A DNA stretch of 64,000 bases, taken from DASSQJ01 sp963726295 (GTDB taxonomy: Bacteria; Actinomycetota; Actinomycetes; Actinomycetales; Dermatophilaceae). The stretch spans positions 1 through 64,000 of the forward strand of contig CAVSBW010000011.1 of the NCBI GenBank assembly GCA_963726295.1. Direction: 5' to 3'. Made by a program: the position numbers and the translations under genes. Under the pieces are notes generated by a model. That model had not been told where the DNA came from. It saw nothing but the letters and a program-made list of their open reading frames with translations, and made no database searches. Of this stretch, positions 57,660-64,000 are shown one piece after another. Positions within the stretch are counted from its first letter, which is position 1; each line of letters begins with the position of its first letter.

Positions 57660-58517
57660 CCCGCCCGGCTCGGTCCGGCGCGAGGCCACGAGCAGCCACG
57701 CGCCGACGACGGTGATCCCCAGCAGCACCGCGACGTACCCGACGGCCGGCGCCGTGCCCCAGGCGAGCTCGTCGCCGTGGCGCAGCAGGGCCACCGCCTG
57801 GAGCACCCCGAAGAGCACACCGGTGACCCCGACCGGGCCCAGCGACCCCGGGTCGTCGACCCGCCACGCGTGGCCGGCGGCGACACCGAGCCCGACGTTC
57901 CACGCCCCGACGGCACGGCCGGTGAGTGGGGTCAGCGGCCACGGCCACGCCGAGGCGGCCCACTCGGGGGCCACGAGCAGCGCCACCCCGAGCCCCACGA
58001 GGGCGAGCGCCAGGATGCCCAGGACGACGCGGACCCAGGCGGGCAACCCCGCGGGGGTCGGCACGCCGGCCCCCGACCGGTACTGCCACCACCACGCCAG
58101 GAGCATCAGCACCGGCACCAACGCGTACACCGCGATCCATCCCCACGTGACGGCCCGCGCCGCGGCCGCGTGCTCGGCGCCCAGGTGGAACTTGTCCAGG
58201 TGCACGAGGGTGACCACGAGGGTCAGCGAGGTGAAGACGAAGACGGCCGGGACCGCGACGCGGGCCACCGCCCACCACCGGGTGGTGGCACCGCTGAGCT
58301 CGAGCCCCACTGCCGACCAGTACGACGCCCCGAGGAACACCGCCGTCATCGGGGAGCCGATGGTCCACGCGAACCGGGTCTCGGTGTCGAGCGGGAAGAC
58401 GAAGAGCTGGACGCCGGCGAGGAAGACGAGGAGGGCCGCAGCGCCGAGCAGCCAGCGCATCGCCGGAACCACGGGGGACCCACGGTCGGCACCGGGCGCC
58501 TCAGCGTCGCGGGTCAC
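57648..58517 (-). CDS. Hypothetical integral membrane protein
   Basis: A 289-aa protein with about eight membrane helices (WLLGAAALLVFLAGVQLFVF, AVFLGASYWSAVGLEL, VPAVFVFTSLTLVVTLVHL, WGWIAVYALVPVLMLLAWWW, VVLGILALALVGLGVALLV, VGAWNVGLGVAAGHAW, VTGVLFGVLQAVALL, YVAVLLGITVVGAWLLV). I do not recognise the family. The GTG start overlaps the stop of the fused reductase gene upstream (GTGA), so it is cotranslated with it. Confidence 0.75.
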   Translation of the reverse strand: MTRDAEAPGADRGSPVVPAMRWLLGAAALLVFLAGVQLFVFPLDTETRFAWTIGSPMTAVFLGASYWSAVGLELSGATTRWWAVARVAVPAVFVFTSLTLVVTLVHLDKFHLGAEHAAAARAVTWGWIAVYALVPVLMLLAWWWQYRSGAGVPTPAGLPAWVRVVLGILALALVGLGVALLVAPEWAASAWPWPLTPLTGRAVGAWNVGLGVAAGHAWRVDDPGSLGPVGVTGVLFGVLQAVALLRHGDELAWGTAPAVGYVAVLLGITVVGAWLLVASRRTEPGGSAG

Positions 58518-60295
58518 CGGGCCGGCTCCGCGACGAGGTGCTGGTGCACCGCGGCGATGACGGCGGCGCCGTCACCAACGGCCGTGGCGACCCGCTTGAC
58601 GGAACCACTGCGCGTGTCGCCGACGGCGAACACGCCGCGGCGGCTGGTCTCCAACGGGTGACGGGCGTGGTCATCCACCTCGCCCTCGCCCCCGGTCGCA
58701 GCGACCGCCTCGGCCGCCTCCCGGCCGACGAGGACGTAGCCACTCTCGTCGCGGGCCGCCGCGTCCCCGATCCAGCCGGTGTGCGGCGCCGACCCGATGA
58801 GGACGAAGAGACCGTGCGACTCCTCCCACCTCGACTCCCCGGTGTCACGGTCGGTCACCTCCACCTCGGTGAGCCGGCCGTCGACCGAGCGGCCCTGGGT
58901 GACCTCGACCCGGTGGACGAGGTCGACGTTGCGGGTGGCCCTGATCTGTCCCACGAGGTAGTCGGACATGCTCGCCGCGACGTCGGGGCCGCGGACGAGC
59001 AGGCTGACGTGGCCTGCGAACTTGGCGAGGTGGAGCGCGGCCTGGCCTGCCGAGTTCCCGCCACCGACGACGTGCACCGGGTGACCGGCCATCGCCCGGG
59101 CCTCGGTGACGGCGGCGCCGTAGTAGACCCCGCGGCCGACGAGCTCCTCGAGCTCGGTGATGCCGAGCCGGCGGTAGTCGACCCCGGTGGCCACCACCGT
59201 GGTCCGGGTGCGAGCCTCGGTGCCGTCGGAGAGCTGGACCCGCTGCTCGTGCTCGTCCACCTCGAGCCCGGTGGCGGAGCGGAAGAAGTGGAAGACGGCG
59301 CCGAACATCCACGCCTGGTGGAACGAACGGAAGGCGAGGTGGTTGCCGCTGATGCCGCGCGCGAACCCGGGGTAGTTGCGGATCAGCGAGCTGGTGCCCG
59401 CCTGGCCGCCGATGGCCTCGCGCTCGACCACGAGCGTGCGCAGGCCCTCCGACGCGGCGTAGACGGCCGCCGCGAGCCCGGCCGGCCCCGCGCCGATGAT
59501 GACGACGTCCCACACCATGTCGGGGTCGAGCTGGGTGGTGAGCCCGAAGGCCTCGACCAAGTCGGTGTCGCTGGGGTTCTCCAGCGCTCGTGGTGGCCGG
59601 GTGAAGCGCAGGTCGAGCACCGGCAGGTCAGGCTCGTCGAGGCCCAGGCTCCGCAGCACGCGTCGTCCGGCCTCGAGATCGGCGTCGTAGAACCCAGTAG
59701 GGATGTGGTTGCGCTGGAAGGCTTCTCGCAGCAGGTGCGTCCGTTCGTCGTGGTGTCCGATGACGCGCACCGCCTCGAAGCCGCTCGTGCCCTGGGCCCA
59801 GTGCCAGTCATGGAGGAGGTCGGTGACGGCGCCGTGGAACTCCTCGTCCCGGGGTCGCTCGGGGCGGATGACGAAATTCTCGAGGTCCCCCTCGGCGATG
59901 GCGTGGAAGACCGGACCGCGGGCGTCGAAGTTGCCCCACTCGAGGACGACGACCCGTTTGGCCGAAGGGTGGATCGCCCGGGCCCGACGAAGCAGGTCGA
60001 GCCCATCGGGGTCACTCCGCCCGTAGCAGGAGAGGACGAGGGCTACGTCGCGGTCCCACCGGCGCAGCCCGTCGAGGATGGCCTTGGCGTGATCGTGGCG
60101 GCTGCACGTGACGACCTCGTAGTCGGACGCGTAGCGGTGGCGCATCTCCCCATCGAGCACGGACAAGGAGTCGGGGTCGGTGGTCGAGATGAGGATGACC
60201 GGTGGAGGGTCGTGGTCGGGTCGGGACGCCTTCGGCGCGAATCCGTCACCGGTCGCGTCTTCACCCTCCGCGGTCCCCTGCAGCCTGTCGGACAT
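58514..60295 (-). CDS. Fused receiver, thioredoxin-fold and flavin disulfide-reductase-like protein
   Basis: A 593-aa protein in three parts. Residues 30-150 resemble a receiver domain (PPPVILISTTDPDSLSVLD, LVLSCYGRSDPDGLDLLRRARAIHPSAKRVVVLEWG). Residues 165-255 look like a thioredoxin/glutaredoxin-type fold (VRVIGHHDERTHLLREAFQRNHIPTGFYDADLEAGRRVLRSLG, FTRPPRALENPSDTDLVEAFG). Residues 260-590 are a FAD/NAD(P)H reductase (DVVIIGAGPAGLAAAVYAASEGLRTLVVEREAIGGQAGTSSLIRNYPGF, VHVVGGGNSAGQAALHLAKFA, GVFAVGDTRSGSVKRVATAVGDGA). The active-site CxxC of thioredoxin reductase is absent. It probably reduces another substrate in redox control. Confidence 0.88.
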   Translation of the reverse strand: MSDRLQGTAEGEDATGDGFAPKASRPDHDPPPVILISTTDPDSLSVLDGEMRHRYASDYEVVTCSRHDHAKAILDGLRRWDRDVALVLSCYGRSDPDGLDLLRRARAIHPSAKRVVVLEWGNFDARGPVFHAIAEGDLENFVIRPERPRDEEFHGAVTDLLHDWHWAQGTSGFEAVRVIGHHDERTHLLREAFQRNHIPTGFYDADLEAGRRVLRSLGLDEPDLPVLDLRFTRPPRALENPSDTDLVEAFGLTTQLDPDMVWDVVIIGAGPAGLAAAVYAASEGLRTLVVEREAIGGQAGTSSLIRNYPGFARGISGNHLAFRSFHQAWMFGAVFHFFRSATGLEVDEHEQRVQLSDGTEARTRTTVVATGVDYRRLGITELEELVGRGVYYGAAVTEARAMAGHPVHVVGGGNSAGQAALHLAKFAGHVSLLVRGPDVAASMSDYLVGQIRATRNVDLVHRVEVTQGRSVDGRLTEVEVTDRDTGESRWEESHGLFVLIGSAPHTGWIGDAAARDESGYVLVGREAAEAVAATGGEGEVDDHARHPLETSRRGVFAVGDTRSGSVKRVATAVGDGAAVIAAVHQHLVAEPAR

Positions 60296-60370
60296 GCGTT
60301 TCAGCCTCCCAGAGGGCCGGACCCCTGTCATGGTCATTTTGGGGGGTGGGGTCGCGCACTGCTGCCGGGC

Positions 60371-60769
60371 TCAGGGGGTGACGAGGTGCTCCAGAGACCA
60401 GCGGGCCACCGGGGCGTAGCCGACGGCCACCGGCCACAGGGCGTGGGTGACCAGCCAGGCGCGGCTGCCCGCGCCCCACGGCTCGACACCGTGGTCGAAC
60501 GACACCCGCAGCGGCCCGGTGCGCGTCGACCACGACCAGGTGCGCGCCTCGTGGTCCACGGCCTCGATGCGGAAGACCGCCACGATCCCTCCGACCCCGG
60601 TGACCCGCCCCGAGGTGCCCGGCTCCACGACGCGCCGGCCGTAGTCGACGTCGGTGATGTGCGGCGCCCACGTGCTCCAGCGGGCCGGCTCCGTGTAGCG
60701 CGCCCAGACGGCGTCGGGGTCGAGCGGCCCGTCGGCCGACAGGCGAAGGGAGCCGGAGAGCGAGGGCAC
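60371..60769 (-). CDS. SRPBCC-family protein
   Basis: A 132-aa helix-grip protein: LSGSLRLSADGPLDPDAVWARYTEPARWSTWAPHITDVDYG, VEPGTSGRVTGVGGIVAVFRIEAVD and HGVEPWGAGSRAWLVTHALWPVAVGY. It binds an unknown hydrophobic ligand. A GTG at 60769 is the best start. It is close to the divergent Rieske gene and resembles the SRPBCC at 14695 only in fold. Confidence 0.75.
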   Translation of the reverse strand: MPSLSGSLRLSADGPLDPDAVWARYTEPARWSTWAPHITDVDYGRRVVEPGTSGRVTGVGGIVAVFRIEAVDHEARTWSWSTRTGPLRVSFDHGVEPWGAGSRAWLVTHALWPVAVGYAPVARWSLEHLVTP

Positions 60770-60832
60770 GTCCCCATCCTCACACCCGCGACCGGACTTT
60801 CGACGAGGCTGGTCCACCCCGGACGGCCGGGA

Positions 60833-60838
60833 TAGCGT
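60833..60838 (+). promoter_or_regulatory. -10 element of a probable leaderless promoter (TAGCGT)
   Basis: TAGCGT ends six bases before the GTG start of the Rieske gene, and there is no ribosome site. In actinobacteria transcription begins about seven bases past such a hexamer, which would make the GTG the first codon of the mRNA. Confidence 0.55.
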
Positions 60839-60844
60839 GGCCGG

Positions 60845-61858
60845 GTGAGCCTGTTGCGCGTGGACCGTTCCTTCCGCGAGGAGGTGCGCGGCCGCGTGCC
60901 GGTGCGCTACCTCCCGCAGACGACACCCGACCACCTCCGTGGTACCTGGCGCGAGGCGAAGCCGGCACGCATCGACCGCGCGCTCGCCGCCGCGCTCGAG
61001 AAGCCGACCCATGGCTGGCTGGTCGCGGCCGCCTCCGGTGAGGTCCGCGGCGGCACCACGCTGGTGCGCACCGTGGCCGGCCGAGAGGTCGTCCTCTGGC
61101 GCGACACCGCCGGGTCGGTTCTCGCGGGGCCGGGGGCGTGCCCGCACCTCGGGGCCCGGCTGCACGACTGCGACGTGGTCGACGGCACGGTGCTCTGCCG
61201 CTGGCACGGGATGCCACTCGGGCGCGACAGCGACCCGCCGTGGGCCACCTTCGCCGCGCACGACGACGGCGTGCTCGTGTGGGTGCGCGTCGGCCCGCTG
61301 GAGGAGGGCGTGCGGCCCACCGACCGCCCGGTGCTCGGAGCCCGCCCCGACGCGCAGGAGTCGATCGCGTCGGTGATCTCGCTCGCCGCCACCTGCGAGC
61401 CGCGCGACATCGTCGCCAACCGCCTCGACCCGTGGCACGGGGCCTGGCTGCACCCCTATGCCTTCAGCGACCTCTCGGTCGACGACGTCGAGTCCACCGA
61501 CGAGCGGCTGGTCCTCGACGTCGCCTACCGGCTCGGCCGCACCTTCGCGGTGCCGGTGCGTGCGGAGTTCACCTGCCCGGACTCGTACACCATCATCATG
61601 ACCATCACCGACGGCGAGGGCGCCGGAAGCGTCGTCGAGACGCACGCCACCCCGCTCACGGCCCCGGGGGTGCACCCGGCACGGACGGTGATGACCGAGG
61701 CGGTCATCGCCACCTCGCCCCGGATGGGCTTCCGGGTGGCCCGCTCCATCGCCGCCCTCGTCCGGGTGGGGATGCGCGCGTCCGCAACCCAGCTGTGGGT
61801 CGACGACCTCGAGTACGCGGCCCGGCGCTACGAGCTGCGGCTCCGCGGCGACGCCTGA
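60845..61858 (+). CDS. Rieske [2Fe-2S] protein, DUF5914 type
   Basis: A 337-aa protein. The Rieske cluster ligands are in CPHLGARLHDCDVVDGTVLCRWHGMPLG (CxH with CxxH), about residues 98-126. The C-terminal half (DPWHGAWLHPYAFSDLSVDDVE, AEFTCPDSYTIIMTITDGEG, TPLTAPGVHPARTVMTEAVIATSP) matches the DUF5914-type domain found in oxygenases near carotenoid genes of actinobacteria. WHGAWLHP could hold the iron-binding histidines. No carotenoid genes are seen in the window. The GTG start probably begins a leaderless mRNA. Confidence 0.82.
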   Translation: MSLLRVDRSFREEVRGRVPVRYLPQTTPDHLRGTWREAKPARIDRALAAALEKPTHGWLVAAASGEVRGGTTLVRTVAGREVVLWRDTAGSVLAGPGACPHLGARLHDCDVVDGTVLCRWHGMPLGRDSDPPWATFAAHDDGVLVWVRVGPLEEGVRPTDRPVLGARPDAQESIASVISLAATCEPRDIVANRLDPWHGAWLHPYAFSDLSVDDVESTDERLVLDVAYRLGRTFAVPVRAEFTCPDSYTIIMTITDGEGAGSVVETHATPLTAPGVHPARTVMTEAVIATSPRMGFRVARSIAALVRVGMRASATQLWVDDLEYAARRYELRLRGDA

Positions 61859-61935
61859 CCGCTGCCGCCCGGGTGGACCCACCCCCGGGATGGCTGGTCG
61901 CTCACACGGGCTCGACCGCGGCGCGCGCCCGGTCA

Positions 61936-61941
61936 TAGCGT
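61936..61941 (+). promoter_or_regulatory. Candidate -10 element of the ThDP enzyme gene (TAGCGT)
   Basis: The hexamer is 34 bases upstream of the start at 61976 and 20 bases before its GAGGAGAGGG ribosome site. It matches the same hexamer at 40865 and 60833. No -35 match is clear. Confidence 0.4.
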
Positions 61942-61975
61942 CGGGGGGACAGCACCGACGAGGAGAGGGACGACG

Positions 61976-63754
61976 ATGTCCAAGGGTCTGACCGGGGGCG
62001 AGCTCATCGCCCGCATGCTCGCGGCGGAGGGTGTCGACACGATGTTCGGCATCATCGACGGCACCTACTTCGGCCTCTACTCCGCGCTCGCCGACGCCGG
62101 CATCTCGCTGTACTCGCCGCGCCACGAAGCCGCCGCGATGCACATGGCTGGGGCGTACGCCCGCCTCACCGGCCGGCTCGGGGTCGCGATGGCGTCGAAC
62201 GGGCCCGGCGTCGCCAACGTGCTGCCCGGGGTCGCCGTGGAACAGGGCGAGGGCAACCGGGTGCTGCTCATCACCTCCGCCCGCCGGGTCGGGATCGGGC
62301 ACCCGGACCGCGGTGGCACCTACCAGTACTTCGACCACACCGGAGTCACGGCGCCGATGACGAAGTGGTCCGGATACGTGCCGTCGGCCGACCGGGTCCC
62401 CGAGCTGCTGCGTCGCGCCCTCAGGATGTGCTTCACCGGTCGTCCCGGTGTGGTCCACCTGGACGTGCCCGAGAGCATCATCAACAACCCCACCGGGATC
62501 GGGGAGGAGGCGGTGCGGGCGCCGGACACGTACCGCCGCACCGCACCGCTCCAGCCCGACCCGGTGCTCGTCGAACGGGCCGCCCGGATGCTGGTGGAGG
62601 CGGAGCGACCGGTCATCCACGCCGGGTCCGGGGTGTACCACGCGGGCGCCGAGCCCGAGCTGGCCCGCCTCGCCGAGGTGCTCGGCACGCCCGTGACGAC
62701 GTCGTGGGCCGCCCGCGGCGTGCTCGACGAGCGCCGCCGAGAGGCGCTGCCCATGGTGGCGCTCGAGCTCAACGACGAAGTGCGCTCGAGCGCCGACACC
62801 GTGCTCGTCGTCGGGTCACGCCTCGGCGAGACCGACTGGTGGGGCAAGGCGCCCAACTGGGGCCGGCCCGGTGAGCAGCGGACCATCCAGGTCGACACGG
62901 ACGACGAGCGGCTCGGGGTCAACAAGCCGGTCGCGGTCGCGCTCCTCGCCGACGCCCGCGAGGCGCTACGGGCCCTGGCCGACGAGGTCGAGCGGATCGG
63001 CGTACCCGCCGCGACCCGACGGTCCCGCTCGAGCCGGCTCGACGAGGTCCGGGCGGGCTGGCACGCCCAGCGGGCCAAGCTCGACAAGCCGCTGGCCGAG
63101 GCGCCGTCCTCGCCGGTGCATCCCGCGTGGGTGCCGGCCACGGCTCAGCGGGTGATGCCCGAGGACACCGTCTGGGTGCTCGACGGCGGCAACACCGTCG
63201 TGTGGTCGAACTTCCACCACGAGGCCCGGGTGCCGCGCTCGGTGCTCTCGACCTTCAAGTTCGGGATGCTCGGCGCCGGCATGGGCCAGGCGCTCGGCGC
63301 GGCGGTGGCCGCTCCCGACCGACGCGTCGTCTGCCTCATCGGCGACGGGGCCTTCGGCATGCACGCCACGGAGGTGGAGTCGGCCGTGCGCCTCGGCCTG
63401 CCGGTCGTCGTCGTCGTCATGGTCGACGGCCAGTGGGGGATGGTGAAGATGAGCCAGCAGATCGCCGCCCGGCCGGTCGCCACGATCGCCCGCAAGGTCA
63501 TCGCGGGCAAGGCCCTGCCCGACGACCAGGTCGTCTACGCCGACTTCGCCCCGTGTCGCTATGACGAGCTGGGCGCCTCGATGGGCGCGCTCGGGCTCCA
63601 TGTGGACGACGCCGCGCAGCTCGAGGCGACGCTGGAGAGGGCACGCGACCACGGCGGCCCGGTGGTGGTGCACGTCGACGTCGACAACGTCGAGCACATG
63701 TGGGCCCCCGGACTGCGGGCGTTCAAGACGATGCACACCGAGCCCAAGGGCTGA
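61976..63754 (+). CDS. Thiamine-diphosphate enzyme, acetolactate-synthase-like
   Basis: A 592-aa three-domain ThDP enzyme. The N-terminal pyrimidine-binding domain has the catalytic Glu in SPRHEAAAMHMAGAYARLTG and SNGPGVANVLPGVA. The central domain has ERPVIHAGSGVYHAGAEPELARLAEVLGTPVTTSW, and the diphosphate-binding domain reads VCLIGDGAFGMHATEVESAVRLGLPVVVVVMVDGQWG. The GDG start of the motif is intact, but the Asn-Asn that usually closes it is Val-Asp. The substrate could be pyruvate, a benzoylformate-like acid or an acyl-CoA; the family does not settle it. A GAGGAGAGGG ribosome site precedes ATG 61976. It is two bases from the epimerase gene. Confidence 0.85.
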   Translation: MSKGLTGGELIARMLAAEGVDTMFGIIDGTYFGLYSALADAGISLYSPRHEAAAMHMAGAYARLTGRLGVAMASNGPGVANVLPGVAVEQGEGNRVLLITSARRVGIGHPDRGGTYQYFDHTGVTAPMTKWSGYVPSADRVPELLRRALRMCFTGRPGVVHLDVPESIINNPTGIGEEAVRAPDTYRRTAPLQPDPVLVERAARMLVEAERPVIHAGSGVYHAGAEPELARLAEVLGTPVTTSWAARGVLDERRREALPMVALELNDEVRSSADTVLVVGSRLGETDWWGKAPNWGRPGEQRTIQVDTDDERLGVNKPVAVALLADAREALRALADEVERIGVPAATRRSRSSRLDEVRAGWHAQRAKLDKPLAEAPSSPVHPAWVPATAQRVMPEDTVWVLDGGNTVVWSNFHHEARVPRSVLSTFKFGMLGAGMGQALGAAVAAPDRRVVCLIGDGAFGMHATEVESAVRLGLPVVVVVMVDGQWGMVKMSQQIAARPVATIARKVIAGKALPDDQVVYADFAPCRYDELGASMGALGLHVDDAAQLEATLERARDHGGPVVVHVDVDNVEHMWAPGLRAFKTMHTEPKG

Positions 63755-63756
63755 TC

Positions 63757-64000
63757 GTGGCCACCCCCTCCGCCGGCGTCGGCGCCGGCACCGTGCTCGT
63801 CACGGGCGGCAGCGGCTACCTCGGCTCGCTCGTCGTCGCCCGCCTCGCGGCTCGTGGGGTGCCGGTCGTGGGGCTCGACCTGCGAGCACCCCGGCAGCCC
63901 GTGGCCGGCGCCGACCACGTGACCGGTGACCTGCGCACGACCGACCTGACCGCGGTGCTCCGCGAGCACCGCGTGTCGGCCGTGGTGCACCTGGCGGCGG
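63757..64000 (+). CDS. NAD-dependent epimerase/dehydratase, N-terminal part only
   Basis: The reading frame is open to the window end. It starts at a GTG two bases after the ThDP enzyme stop and encodes VLVTGGSGYLGSLVVARLAARGVPVVGLDL, the GxxGxxG nucleotide-binding start of extended SDRs, then VTGDLRTTDLTAVLREH and VVHLAA. It is cotranscribed with the ThDP enzyme, which suggests a shared pathway. The product cannot be named from 80 codons. Confidence 0.8.
   Translation, partial: MATPSAGVGAGTVLVTGGSGYLGSLVVARLAARGVPVVGLDLRAPRQPVAGADHVTGDLRTTDLTAVLREHRVSAVVHLAA

Noticed and set aside
58538..60835. A 765-codon plus-strand frame
   Set aside because: It is the antisense of the fused reductase gene, with low-complexity Arg/Gly/Val composition and no domain.
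1..64000. tRNA, rRNA, CRISPR, insertion sequences or phage genes
   Set aside because: I looked for T-arm GTTCGAATC-like blocks, regularly spaced repeats, transposase motifs and integrases on both strands and saw none that could be supported.

Overview
The window joins two unlike pieces of DNA. Bases 1 to about 6,000 have moderate GC (35 of 60 in one line I counted) and carry only fragmentary genes: a short hypothetical, a short-chain dehydrogenase, a class III nucleotide cyclase, an MFS transporter, a right-handed beta-helix protein, an inositol-monophosphatase-type phosphatase and a sulfite-oxidase-type molybdopterin enzyme. Nearly every one is interrupted by single-base frame changes. From about 6,000 to the end the DNA is high GC (44 of 60 in one line counted), densely packed, free of visible frameshifts and typical of an actinobacterium: GTG starts, 4-base start/stop overlaps, an F420-dependent oxidoreductase, DUF1918/DUF1876, a TIGR03086 protein and a Ser/Gly-linker lytic transglycosylase. 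The genus cannot be fixed from sequence alone; an Intrasporangiaceae-like or related actinobacterium is a reasonable guess. The two pieces meet inside one open frame, where a secreted BNR-repeat protein runs into a molybdopterin enzyme. This looks like an assembly chimera, although a real insertion boundary cannot be excluded.

Actinobacterial part, left to right. 6-20 kb holds housekeeping and accessory singles: a LysR regulator, class V aminotransferase, lytic transglycosylase, methyltransferase, DUF3754 protein, DUF1918-DUF1876 protein, SRPBCC and NYN pair, esterase and ACT pair, nuclease/phosphatase, membrane protein and hydrolase. 20-27.8 kb is one minus-strand operon for a beta-glucan-type oligosaccharide: LacI regulator, solute-binding lipoprotein, two permeases, Tat-exported glucoamylase-family enzyme and GH3 glycosidase, with a perfect 16-bp LacI-type palindrome in front. 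27.9-31.6 kb has a giant FAD/Fe-S D-2-hydroxyacid (D-lactate or glycolate type) dehydrogenase and a membrane protein. 31.8-35.2 kb holds arginine deiminase and, convergent to it, a VOC protein with a MetP/MetS-type NSS transporter and its 42-aa partner.

35-44 kb has an NAD(P)-binding protein, an SGNH hydrolase, a nitroreductase, glycerol-3-phosphate dehydrogenase (glpD), an SDR and the L-lactate operon lutABC. 44-47 kb has the most unusual gene of the window, a TetR repressor fused to a DUF429 domain, divergent from a quinone-oxidoreductase-like gene; the gap between them carries two matching 13-bp palindromes. 47-54 kb contains a multicopper oxidase with a structured leader, an MFS exporter, an ECF-type sigma factor with SnoaL tail and its TIGR03086 partner, and a CtlX-type hydrolase divergent from an Lrp/AsnC regulator. 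54-64 kb has the 5-oxoprolinase operon pxpABC, a cold-shock protein, the F420 enzyme, a fused receiver/thioredoxin-fold/flavin reductase, a Rieske DUF5914 protein, a ThDP enzyme and the start of an NAD-dependent epimerase.

The catabolic theme is lactate (both isomers), glycerol-3-phosphate, oxoproline, arginine/citrulline and beta-glucan use. No tRNA, rRNA, CRISPR array, insertion sequence or phage gene was recognised.
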